Below are positions 1 through 7,993 of a DNA stretch of 51,966 bases, in pieces. A model generated the notes under the pieces. The model did no database searches, had not been told where the DNA came from, and saw only the letters and a program-made list of their open reading frames with translations. Within the stretch, counting starts at the first letter, position 1. Every line of letters starts with the position of its first letter. Source of the DNA: Thiococcus pfennigii (lineage in GTDB: Bacteria; Pseudomonadota; Gammaproteobacteria; Chromatiales; Chromatiaceae); the NCBI RefSeq assembly GCF_016583835.1, contig NZ_NRRW01000027.1, positions 1-51,966 of the forward strand. The letters are read 5' to 3'. A program made the position numbers and the translations under genes.

Positions 1-123
1 GAACAATCAGGCAGTTAGCGGCGGCGCCGTGGGCCCAGACGGCTTCCGGCCGCTCGACTTCCGGTGCCCGATTCGATTATAAGGCATTGTTCTTGCGATT
101 GAAAACGACTTTCCGTCCAGGCA

Positions 124-510
124 CTAGATGGGCATCTTGATCTCGCGGTCCTTGCTCGCCGTGGATGGCGAGAGGACCTCGCAGATCCAGTCTGGGACGA
201 CCTCGAAGCGATGGCCTTCGGGGATCTTGGGCATGCGCTCCTTGCGCCAACCCGCCAGGTCGGGGACTGCGACCTCCCGATCGGTGACGAAGTGGATCTC
301 CGGTTCGACGAGGATCCACCAGCCGCCTGGCCCGCCGCGCCCCTTGCCGAAGGGTCCGCCGATCTCGATCTGGAGGTTCGACTCGGTCAGTGCATGCGGA
401 CCTGCCGGCCGTGGCTGGGTGTGCAATTGCCCGTTGAGGATCTCTCCGGTCAAACCCTCCGGAAGGGCCACGAGCTGTTCGTAGAGCGTTTGTTTGTAGG
501 CATGTTGCAT
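124..510 (-). pseudogene. Uma2-family (DUF820) endonuclease, 3'-truncated
   Basis: The 128-residue product matches the Uma2/DUF820 family, restriction-nuclease-like PD-(D/E)XK proteins expanded in cyanobacteria and purple bacteria. An N-terminal YEQLVALPEG segment is followed by the core aspartate (VPDLAGW) and the EVLSPST..KDREIK motif carrying the later acidic and lysine residues. The protein stops at KMPI, where relatives usually continue for about 50-70 residues through a YxxxGVxxYWLVDP segment; full family members are about 180-200 aa. No continuation is visible in bases 1-123. The ATG at 510 follows an A-rich leader. Probably a decayed fragment; no partner gene is visible. Confidence 0.7.
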
Positions 511-582
511 GGCGGTTGTCGTCGTTACTTGGCCTCTTCACAGACCAGCGAGAACACAGAGACCACAGAGCTTAGTGACAAC

Positions 583-740
583 TCAAAAACAAGCGGCGCA
601 TTTTGTTCAAACTACGAAACACGCGAAACTCGCGGAAAGGCGGGATATATGCGGGATAATCTGCCGTTTTTCGCGACTTTCGTGCATTTCGTAGTTCCTT
701 GTCTTCCTCGTGCTTGTGTCGGTTGTTTCCGCGCGGCGTC
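583..740. repeat. Dispersed palindromic repeat, copy 1
   Basis: A relatively AT-rich block whose core (609-697) begins AAACTACGAAACACGCGAAA and ends with the approximate inverse TTTCGTGCATTTCGTAGTT. It is closely matched at 38609-38757, including flanking text such as GAAAACAAnCGGCGCAT and CTTGTCTTCC. It holds no credible gene and is far lower in GC than its neighbours. I read it as an intergenic imperfect palindrome family. Confidence 0.7.
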
Positions 741-1139
741 GATCATAGGTCTGACCAAGGCGCCGTTGGTCCGCACAGCGGACTCTATCCGGCGCGGGCT
801 CTTGTAGTCCCCGGGATGGTCGGAGTTATGGTCAAGGCCTTTCCGCGCCGTTCCTTGTCTGTGATCTCAGATCGGGGGCACCGTCGAACAGTTCGTCAGA
901 GTCGAGCACCGAACGCAGGCCGACGGCGGCCCGAAACCACGAGCACGGCGCGACGATCGTACGCCGAGCGCGAAACCGTTCCAGGTCGCCCGCGGGTCCC
1001 AGGCCGCGGAAATCCCGGCGTTCGGCCGAGGTCCGCCGCTCGTCCCGATCGCGCGGCCTGCCGTGCAGGTGGGGGAGGCGAGGCCCCCTCGAGGGGTCTC
1101 ACGGCCTCGGCTCCGCGTGGCTCGGGCGCCCGGGATGCA
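741..1139. other. Intergenic stretch without recognisable gene
   Basis: About 400 bases between the palindromic repeat and the DUF411 gene. Open frames exist on both strands, but they are Arg/Pro-rich, resemble no family I know and look like GC-driven random frames. No RNA gene or clear terminator is seen. Confidence 0.5.
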
Positions 1140-1589
1140 TCAGTGTTCGGCGAAGACGCTCGTGCCCCCGTCGGCGTCGATCATCAGGACCTGGTAGGGC
1201 TCGGCGCGCGGTCCCTCCATGCCCGGCGAGCCGAGCGGCATGCCCGGCACGGTGAGGCCACGCACCGGCGGGCGGTCGGCGAGCAGCCGTTCGATGTCGC
1301 CGGCCGGCACATGGCCCTCGATCACGTACCCGTCGACCATCGCCGTGTGGCAGGAGGCCAGCTCCGCGTCGATACCGGCGACGGCCTTGAGGCGACCGAG
1401 GTCGGGCAGATCGATGGTGTTCACCTCGAAGCCGTTGGCGCTCAGGTGGTCGGCCCAGGCCGTGCAGCAGCCGCAGGTCGGGGTCTTGTAGACGGTCACC
1501 GCCGGCAGCCCGGCCGCGGCCGGGGCGGCGAACGCGAGCAGGGCCGTCAGCGCGAGTGCGGCGGGATGGTGGCGAAGGGCAGTCTTCAT
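1140..1589 (-). CDS. DUF411 periplasmic metal-binding protein
   Basis: The 149-residue protein has a signal peptide (MKTALRHHPAALALTALLAF to about residue 25) followed by a DUF411 domain: VTVYKTPTCGCC with a Cys-x-Cys-Cys-type site near residues 35-38, ASCHTAMVDGYVIEGHVPA in the middle, and VPGMPLGSPGME near the end. DUF411 proteins are exported and often sit with copper or other metal resistance genes; copper binding is the usual suggestion but is not shown here. The start at 1589 is chosen because a GAGGA ribosome site lies just upstream and the signal peptide begins there, although the frame is open further. It lies downstream of the RMD1-family gene on the same strand, about 130 bases away, so co-transcription is possible. 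Confidence 0.85.
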   Translation of the reverse strand: MKTALRHHPAALALTALLAFAAPAAAGLPAVTVYKTPTCGCCTAWADHLSANGFEVNTIDLPDLGRLKAVAGIDAELASCHTAMVDGYVIEGHVPAGDIERLLADRPPVRGLTVPGMPLGSPGMEGPRAEPYQVLMIDADGGTSVFAEH

Positions 1590-1719
1590 GCAAGGGTCCT
1601 CGTGGCCGTGTTGGTCGTCGTGGATCGTCGGCATCGGCTGTGCCGCTCTCTCACAGGTGGTGACGATCCGCGCCAGCCATAGCGCCCGGCAATTCGCCCA
1701 CGTCCCTGTCGGCACCCGA

Positions 1720-2547
1720 TCAGGCGCCGACGCCGTGCCCGTGGATGAAGAGTTCGTAGAGGGTCAGGAGGATCTCGACGACGATCAGGATGACGATGTA
1801 CCACTCGACCCGCAGCGAGCGCTTGCTCTGCAGGAGGTCGAGCAGGGTGCCGGCGGTCGCGTTGATGAGCTCCAGCTTGCGTTCGAGGATCAGCTGGCGC
1901 TCGCGGATCTCGTACTCGCCCTCCATGAGCAGGAACAGGCCCTCGAGCTCCGGGTGTTCCCAGAGGATGTCCGGTTTGTCGCCGACCTCGCCGCGGGCGA
2001 CCATTCGGTGCTGGATCAGCAGGGTCTCGCCGATGTGGCGGATCAGGCCGCCGGCGCGATGTGCGCCGCGTCCATGGCTCTGCAGCTCTTCGGCGAGCGG
2101 CTCGATGCGCTCGAAGGTGCTCGCGACGCGCGCCTCCTGCTCGGCGAGGAGGACGCTCTTGCCGAGTACCGAGGCGATGACCTGGAGGCGCGGCGGGTCT
2201 GCCTGCGCGAGCACCAGGCGGCCCTGGTCGAAGGCGGCTGGGCGCCCGGGGGCGAGCAGAATCTCGAGGGTCTCGACCTCCGGGTTCGGCAAGGGGTCGG
2301 AGACGAACGGGGCGAGCCGTTCGATCAGTCGGCACTCGTCGGCCTGGGCGACGCCGAAGAGGACCAATGCCCCAGAGCGCAGCAGCACCGCCTGGCCGCC
2401 GCCGGGGACCTCGACCAGCGGGGGATTGGTCGCCTGCGGGCTGCGCAGCGCGAGGCCGCGCGGATCGAGGTGGCGGCCGAGGAGGATGGCCTGGGCACGC
2501 AGCGGTGGGTGCGCTGGTGGGTCGGTTGGGGTATCGGTCTGGGCCAT
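1720..2547 (-). CDS. RMD1/DUF155 family membrane protein
   Basis: This 275-residue protein matches the RMD1/DUF155 family (yeast Rmd1 and its bacterial relatives). Recognisable parts are a central VLLFGV-like strand (AVLLRSGALVLFGV), a long helical region with the family-like IGETLLIQHRMVARGE and DKPDILWEHPELEGLFLLME, and a predicted coiled coil ending in KLELINATAGTLLDLL. One hydrophobic segment near residues 248-268 (EWYIVILIVVEILLTLYELF) should anchor the C-terminus in the membrane. Eukaryotic members act in mitochondria; the bacterial role is unknown to me. The ATG at 2547 lies about 55 bases from a MITE-like repeat that may have displaced its promoter. Confidence 0.8.
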   Translation of the reverse strand: MAQTDTPTDPPAHPPLRAQAILLGRHLDPRGLALRSPQATNPPLVEVPGGGQAVLLRSGALVLFGVAQADECRLIERLAPFVSDPLPNPEVETLEILLAPGRPAAFDQGRLVLAQADPPRLQVIASVLGKSVLLAEQEARVASTFERIEPLAEELQSHGRGAHRAGGLIRHIGETLLIQHRMVARGEVGDKPDILWEHPELEGLFLLMEGEYEIRERQLILERKLELINATAGTLLDLLQSKRSLRVEWYIVILIVVEILLTLYELFIHGHGVGA

Positions 2548-2600
2548 GGCGCGGGATCCGAGTGACGGTGCCGATGGCGCTCGGCGCGGCCTGCCGGTGG

Positions 2601-2847
2601 TTGAACCTAAGAACGGCAGTTGACCGCTTCATCATGGCTGGAAATCGTTGAAACCGTAAAGAGGCTTCATGTGGGTCCTGCTCGCCAGCTAGGTGAAGGC
2701 CAATACGACGCCCGATGCAGGTCGCGCGCGGCGCCCGGCGGTGTTCCGAGTCGTGGCAATGGTTTGGCGATTGCGCCTCCTCGTGCCTTGCCGGACACCC
2801 CGCGCGGCGCACCTCGGGCACCGTCCAACTGCCGCTCGTAGGTTGAA
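2601..2847 (+). mobile_element. MITE-like repeat A, copy 1 (247 bp)
   Basis: The block begins TTGAACCTAAGAACGGCAGT and ends with the near-inverse of that end (GCCGCTCGTAGGTTGAA), giving imperfect terminal inverted repeats of about 24 bp. The same ends occur at 36836-36997, with a shared interior (GTGGGTCCTGC, CGGCACCCGATGCA-like, CACCTCGGGCACCGTCCAAC), and a left-end fragment occurs at 39461-39517. No transposase is encoded; the short open frame inside is not convincing as a gene. The right end lies 36 bases before yadG. Confidence 0.7.
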
Positions 2848-2883
2848 AAGCCGGCCGGGCATCGTTAGCTTAGCGGGCCTCTA

Positions 2884-3878
2884 TGCCAGTCACCAGCGCC
2901 CCCCCGTCGACGCACGCCGACGGTGCCCGTTCGTCTCGGGTGCCGGCGCTCGCCGTGCGCGGCCTGACCAAGACCTATCGCGGCGGCTTCCAGGCCCTGA
3001 AGGGCGTCGACCTGACGGTCGAGGAGGGCGACTTCTTCGCGCTGCTCGGCCCCAACGGGGCCGGCAAGTCGACGCTGATCGGCATCGTGACCTCGCTCGT
3101 GAACAAGAGCGCCGGCACCGTCGAGGTCTTCGGTCACGATCTCGACCGCGACCCCGAGGCGGTCAAGACCTGCCTCGGTCTGGTCCCGCAGGAGTACAAC
3201 TTCAACCTGTTCCTGCCGGTGCTCGAGGTGGTCCTCAACCAGGCCGGCTACTATGGGATCCCGCGGCGCGAGGCGATGCGGCGTGCCGAGCGCTCGCTGC
3301 GCCAGCTCGATCTGTGGGGCCGGCGCCATACCGAGATGCGCCGCCTCTCCGGCGGTCTCAAGCGGCGCACGATGATCGCGCGCGCCCTGGTGCACGAGCC
3401 GCGCCTGCTGATCCTCGACGAGCCGACGGCCGGTGTCGATATCGAGATCCGCCGCTCGATGTGGGAGTTCCTGCGACGGCTCAACCGCGAGGGGACGACC
3501 ATCATCCTGACGACTCACTATCTGGAGGAGGCCGAGAGCCTCTGCCGCGACGTTGCGATCATCAACCGCGGCGAGATCACCGAGCGCGTCGAGATGGGCG
3601 AGATGCTCGCACGCTTGCGGACCGAGACCTTCGTATTGAACCTCAAGGGGCGCATCGCCGAGCTACCGCAGCTCGATGGCTTCGTCTTCCAGCACCTCGA
3701 CGACGGCACGCTGGAGGTCGAGATCACGCGCGACCACACGATCAATGGTCTGTTCGAGGCCCTCTCGCGCAACGGCATCGAGGTCCTGAGCCTGCGCAAC
3801 AAGCAGAACCGCCTGGAACGGCTGTTCCTCGACATGGTCGACGGGCGCGAGGCCGCTGCTCGGGAGGACGCCCGGTGA
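2884..3878 (+). CDS. yadG: ABC-2 type exporter ATP-binding protein (YadG-like)
   Basis: A 331-residue ABC ATPase of the ABC-2 export class. Seen in order: Walker A GPNGAGKST at about residues 58-66, Q-loop LVPQEYNFN, signature LSGGLKRR, Walker B LLILDEPTAGVD, and switch histidine in LTTHYLEEAE. The C-terminal 90 residues form the extra domain typical of YadG/CcmA-type ATPases. The first 25 residues (Ser/Ala/Pro-rich) are variable, so a later start is possible. The stop overlaps the start of the permease gene by four bases (GTGA), indicating translational coupling. YadGH-type exporters are conserved in proteobacteria, but their substrate is not established. Confidence 0.9.
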
Positions 3879-4651
3879 GCCGCTGGCAGCGCTACCGGGT
3901 GACCTTGACCACGATCCTGGTCAAGGAGGTGCTGCGCTTCTCGCGCATCTGGGTCCAGACGGTCCTGCCGTCGGTGATCACGACGGCGCTGTACTTCGTG
4001 ATCTTCGGCCGCCTGATCGGCGAGCGGATCGGGCCGATGGACGGGTATCCCTACCTCGACTTCATCGTCCCGGGCCTCGTGCTGATGGCGGTCATCACGA
4101 ACACGTACGCCAACGTCGTCTCGTCCTTCTACAGCAGCAAGTTCTCGCGCTTCATCGAGGAGATGCTGGTCTCGCCGGCGCCGAACTGGGTGATCCTCGC
4201 CGGCTATGTCGCGGGCGGCGTCGCGCGCGGCCTGCTCGTCGGCGTCGCGGTGATCACGGTGGCGATGCTCTTCACCGACATCCGCATCCACAGCGTCGGC
4301 ATCACCCTCGTCGTCTTCCTGCTGACGGCGGTCCTGTTCGCGCTGGCCGGCTTCATCAACGCGATTTTCGCCAACAGCTTCGACGACATCTCGATCGTGC
4401 CGACCTTCATCCTGACCCCGCTGACCTACCTCGGCGGCGTCTTCTACTCGATCGACCTGCTGCCGCCGTTCTGGCAATCGGTGTCGCTCGCCAATCCGAT
4501 CCTCTACATGATCAATGCCTTCCGCTACGGACTCCTGGGTGTGAGCGACATCCCGCTCGGGGTGGCCTTCGCGATCGTGATGGTCTTCATCGTCGGGCTG
4601 ACGCTGGTCTGCCTGCACCTGCTGCGGCGCGGGGTCGGCATCAAGACCTGA
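3875..4651 (+). CDS. yadH: ABC-2 type exporter permease (YadH-like)
   Basis: The 258-residue inner-membrane permease has about six hydrophobic helices, including TVLPSVITTALYFVIFGRLI near the N-terminus and FVIFG..IG signatures of the ABC2_membrane family. A loop PYLDFIVPGLVLMAVI and the late TYLGGVFYSIDLLPP stretch are characteristic of the YadH/NodJ group. The start is GTG at 3875, overlapping the ATPase stop; GGAGGACG just upstream serves as ribosome site. The two genes form a complete two-component exporter with no further subunit beside it. Confidence 0.9.
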   Translation: MSRWQRYRVTLTTILVKEVLRFSRIWVQTVLPSVITTALYFVIFGRLIGERIGPMDGYPYLDFIVPGLVLMAVITNTYANVVSSFYSSKFSRFIEEMLVSPAPNWVILAGYVAGGVARGLLVGVAVITVAMLFTDIRIHSVGITLVVFLLTAVLFALAGFINAIFANSFDDISIVPTFILTPLTYLGGVFYSIDLLPPFWQSVSLANPILYMINAFRYGLLGVSDIPLGVAFAIVMVFIVGLTLVCLHLLRRGVGIKT

Positions 4652-4706
4652 GACGCACCGCGCGGGGCGCGGATCCGCGGTTGTCTGCGGCCCCGGCAAA
4701 TGTGAC

Positions 4707-4712
4707 TATAAC
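4707..4712 (+). promoter_or_regulatory. Possible -10 element upstream of mrcB
   Basis: TATAAC at 4707-4712 in a locally less GC-rich stretch, about 100 bases before the mrcB start. No good -35 element sits 16-18 bases upstream (TTGTCT lies about 20 away), so this is only suggestive. Confidence 0.25.
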
Positions 4713-4812
4713 GGCCGGATCATCAACGGAACGACGAGCGAATTCCAACCCCATGTCCTGCAGTTCTCCCCCTTCCCCGCCGCGATCTGCGCCTCGCCAG
4801 GGCAGGTAGGCC

Positions 4813-7254
4813 GTGGCCAAGACGAAACGACCGACCCGCCCGAGCAGCTCGACGCGCCGCCCGACACGGCGCCCCAAGACCAAGGCTCGGACCCGACGGC
4901 ACCCGAGGTTCACCCTCTTCCTGCTGCGCTGGACCCTGTTGGTCGCGCTCGCCGGGGGGCTGGCGCTCGCCCTCTACGGCATCCACCTCGATCGCGTCGT
5001 GCGCGCGAAGTTCGAGGGCAAGCGCTGGGCGCTGCCGGCGCGCGTCTACGCCCAGCCGATGGAACTCTATGTCGGGCGGCAGCTGACCCCGCAGCTGCTC
5101 CGGGCCGAGCTCGAGCGGCTCAACTACCGCGCCCTCGCGGCCCCGGAGCGCCCGGGCAGCTATAGCCTTGGCGGCGATCGGGCCCTGGTGCGTACCCGTG
5201 CGTTCCGGTTCTGGGATGGGCCCGAGCCGAGCCGGCTCCTGGCCGTGTCGTTCGCCGATGGTCGGATCAGCGCCCTCGGGGATGCGGAGGGCGGCACCGA
5301 CCTGCCGCTCGTGCGCCTCGATGCCGCCCTGATCGCGAGCATCTACCCGACGCACAATGAAGACCGCATCCTGGTGCGGCGCACGGATCTGCCGGACCTG
5401 CTGGTGAACGCCCTCGTGGCGGTCGAGGACCGCGACTTCTTCAGCCATTTCGGCGTCGACCCGCGCGCGATCGCCCGGGCGCTCTGGCGCAACCTGCGCG
5501 CCGGTGGGGTCGTCGAGGGGGCCAGCACGCTGACCCAGCAGCTCGTCAAGAACTTCTACTTGACCCATGAACGGACCTGGGAGCGCAAGCTCAACGAGGC
5601 CTATATGGCCATCCTGCTGGAGCGTCGCTACACGAAGGACCAGATCCTCGAGGCCTACGCCAACGAGATCTTCCTCGGTCAGGACGGGCGGCGCGCAATC
5701 CACGGCTTCGGCCTTGCGAGCCACTTCTACTTCGATCGTTCGCTCGATGAACTCGGCATCGCCGAGACGGCCCTGCTGGTCGGCCTAATCAAGGGGCCGT
5801 CGCGCTACGATCCCAGGCGCTACCCGGAACGGGCGTTGGATCGGCGCAACCTGGTCATCGACCTGATGGTCCAGGAGGGGGTCATCGGGCGTGAGGCGGC
5901 CGAGCAGGCCAAGCGTACGCCCATCAGCCTGCGTGCCGGCGGTGGACGGCCGACCGGCGACTATCCGGCCTTCCTACAGCTCGTGCGCCGGCAGCTCCAG
6001 CGCGACTACCGCGAGGAGGACCTGCGCTCGGAGGGGCTCAATATCTTCACGACGCTGGACCTGCCGATCCAGGCCGAGGTCGAGGCGGCGGTCACCAAGC
6101 GACTGCCGCAGCTCGATGGTGCGCGCGGCTTTCAGGTCGGGACGCTCGAGACGGCCGCGATCGTCGCCTCCGTCGCCCAGGCCGAGGTGCTGGCCCTGGT
6201 CGGCGGGCGCGATCCGGGCTACGCCGGCTTCAACCGGGCGCTGGATGCGGTCCGCTCGATCGGCTCGCTGGTCAAGCCGGCCATCTATCTGACGGCCCTC
6301 TCGCACCGCGACCGATATACGCTCGCAACACCGCTGAAGGACGCCCCGGTCAGTATCCCGGCCGGCGACGGCAGTCGCTGGGAACCGAAGAACTACGACC
6401 ATAAGGTCTATGGCGCTGTGCCGCTCTACAGTGCACTGGCCCGCTCGCTGAATCTGGCCACCGTCAACCTGGGCCTCGACCTGGGCGTGCGCGAGGTGGC
6501 CCAGACGCTGACCGACCTGGGTGCCGCGCGGCGCTTTCCGGTGGTGCCGGCGATCCTCCTGGGGTCGGTGTCGTTGACGCCGCTGGAGGTCGCGCAGGTC
6601 TACCATACGATCGCCGCCGGCGGCTTCCGCTCGCCGCTGCGGGCGATCCGCGAGGTGGTCGACGCCACCGGCCGGCCGTTGAACCGCTACCCGCTGGCCG
6701 TCGAGGCCGTCGCCGATCCGCAGTCGGTCTATCTGACGACCTGGGCGATGCAGAAGGTCGTCCAGGAGGGCACGGCCCGGTCGCTGGCCGCGCGGCTGCC
6801 CGAGGGCATGACGATGGCGGGCAAGACGGGGACGACCGACGATCTGCGCGACAGCTGGTTCGCCGGCTTCAGCGGCAACCGGGTCGCCGCGGTCTGGGTG
6901 GGGCGCGACGACAATCTCCCGACCAAGCTGAGCGGCAGCAGTGGCGCATTGCCCGTCTGGGGCGACATCATGACGGCCATCGACAACGAACCACTCGCCG
7001 ATTTCGTACCCGATGGCATCGAGATCGTGCGCGTGGATCGCGTCAATGGTCTGCTCGCGGGCGAGGGTTGCCAGCGGGCCATCGTCATCCCCGTCGCGCG
7101 CGGCAGCGTCCCGACCGCTCGATCCGACTGCGGCGCCGGCGCGGCCCCCGAGGACCAGCCTGCGCGGTCTGGGGACGAGAAGGCGGAGGATGAACCCGAG
7201 CGGCGCCCCTGGCGCCATTCACAGGGACGGAATCTGTTCCTCCCGGGATTCTGA
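4813..7254 (+). CDS. mrcB: Penicillin-binding protein 1B
   Basis: An 813-residue bifunctional class A peptidoglycan synthase. A basic cytoplasmic tail (1-35) and one membrane helix (about 36-58) precede a UB2H-like segment (RVYAQPMELYVGRQLT..). The GT51 glycosyltransferase domain (about 180-350) has the catalytic EDRDFF and the GGSTLTQQ-type motif as GASTLTQQLVKNF. The transpeptidase domain has SLVK (Ser485/Lys488, matching SLAK of E. coli PBP1b), SLN, and KTGTTDDLRDSWFAGF near residue 670. The start codon is GTG at 4813. It is followed after eight bases by a TPR lipoprotein gene, very likely its partner. The C-terminal 50 residues are charged and variable. Confidence 0.95.
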   Translation: MAKTKRPTRPSSSTRRPTRRPKTKARTRRHPRFTLFLLRWTLLVALAGGLALALYGIHLDRVVRAKFEGKRWALPARVYAQPMELYVGRQLTPQLLRAELERLNYRALAAPERPGSYSLGGDRALVRTRAFRFWDGPEPSRLLAVSFADGRISALGDAEGGTDLPLVRLDAALIASIYPTHNEDRILVRRTDLPDLLVNALVAVEDRDFFSHFGVDPRAIARALWRNLRAGGVVEGASTLTQQLVKNFYLTHERTWERKLNEAYMAILLERRYTKDQILEAYANEIFLGQDGRRAIHGFGLASHFYFDRSLDELGIAETALLVGLIKGPSRYDPRRYPERALDRRNLVIDLMVQEGVIGREAAEQAKRTPISLRAGGGRPTGDYPAFLQLVRRQLQRDYREEDLRSEGLNIFTTLDLPIQAEVEAAVTKRLPQLDGARGFQVGTLETAAIVASVAQAEVLALVGGRDPGYAGFNRALDAVRSIGSLVKPAIYLTALSHRDRYTLATPLKDAPVSIPAGDGSRWEPKNYDHKVYGAVPLYSALARSLNLATVNLGLDLGVREVAQTLTDLGAARRFPVVPAILLGSVSLTPLEVAQVYHTIAAGGFRSPLRAIREVVDATGRPLNRYPLAVEAVADPQSVYLTTWAMQKVVQEGTARSLAARLPEGMTMAGKTGTTDDLRDSWFAGFSGNRVAAVWVGRDDNLPTKLSGSSGALPVWGDIMTAIDNEPLADFVPDGIEIVRVDRVNGLLAGEGCQRAIVIPVARGSVPTARSDCGAGAAPEDQPARSGDEKAEDEPERRPWRHSQGRNLFLPGF

Positions 7255-7262
7255 GGTCAGCC

Positions 7263-7931
7263 ATGATTCGAACCGCCATCCTCTGTCTCGCCGTCGCTGG
7301 GCTCACCGCCTGCGCCACTCCGATCCGTACGGGGCCGCCGGCCCCGATCGTCAGCGCGCCGACGAGCCCCCCGACCCAGGCAACGCCCGTGCGGCCCGTG
7401 GAGCCGGAGCCCGAGGTCGCGTCCGTCTATGCCTACAAGGCGCCGAGCACGATCGACGAAGGGCCGGCGGCAGAGGCCCCGACCGCCCCGGGCGCACTGC
7501 CCCGCCCCGAGACCGCCGCCGAGCCGACCAGGTCCGGGACGGCCGACGCGCCGAGCGAGGTCGCCTCGGCCGTGCCGCCGTCGGTGCCGGACGTCGCCGA
7601 GGCCCCGCAGATGCCGGCAGCGGCCCAGTCGCTGACCCAGCGGGCCGAACAGCAGCGTCAAGCCCGGGACTATGCCGGGGCGGCGGCCTCGCTGGAGCGG
7701 GCGCTACGCATCGAGCCGCAGTCGGCCTATCTCTGGAATCGTCTGGCCCGGGTGCGCCTCGAGCAGGGCCTGATCAGCCAGGCGGGTAACCTGGCGGCGC
7801 GTTCCAACTCCCTGGCCGGCGATGAGCCGAGCCTCAAGCAGGACAACTGGGCCATGATCGCCGTCGCCCGGCGCAGCGCCGGCGACGCCGCCGGTGCCGC
7901 CGAGGCCGATCGCTTGGCCCGCGGCGGCTGA
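7263..7931 (+). CDS. TPR-containing lipoprotein, candidate PBP1b activator (LpoP-like)
   Basis: The 222-residue protein begins with a lipoprotein signal peptide; the lipobox LTAC places the lipidated cysteine near residue 17. A Pro/Ala-rich linker of about 100 residues (PPAPIVSAPTSPP..) follows, then tetratricopeptide-like helices (QRQARDYAGAAASLERALRI; AYLWNRLARVRLEQGL) near residues 122-222. In Pseudomonas aeruginosa a TPR lipoprotein, LpoP, encoded with ponB/mrcB activates PBP1b. The same architecture and the eight-base gap to mrcB suggest this is the functional equivalent. That role is inference from context and domain layout. The long flexible linker would let the domain span the periplasm from the outer membrane. 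Confidence 0.8.
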   Translation: MIRTAILCLAVAGLTACATPIRTGPPAPIVSAPTSPPTQATPVRPVEPEPEVASVYAYKAPSTIDEGPAAEAPTAPGALPRPETAAEPTRSGTADAPSEVASAVPPSVPDVAEAPQMPAAAQSLTQRAEQQRQARDYAGAAASLERALRIEPQSAYLWNRLARVRLEQGLISQAGNLAARSNSLAGDEPSLKQDNWAMIAVARRSAGDAAGAAEADRLARGG

Positions 7932-7993
7932 TGGCGCGGCCCGCCCGGCCGTCGGCCGGTCGTGCGCCATCCGCCGCCCGGCGGCGTTGAGCG

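Noticed and set aside
699-1682. Open frame on the plus strand across the DUF411 gene
   Set aside because: It is antisense to a gene with a clear signal peptide and metal motif and has no family resemblance.
2620-2841. Small protein encoded inside element A
   Set aside because: A similar frame occurs in the second copy, but the two diverge in length and frame after 35 residues, as expected for a repeat and not for a protein.
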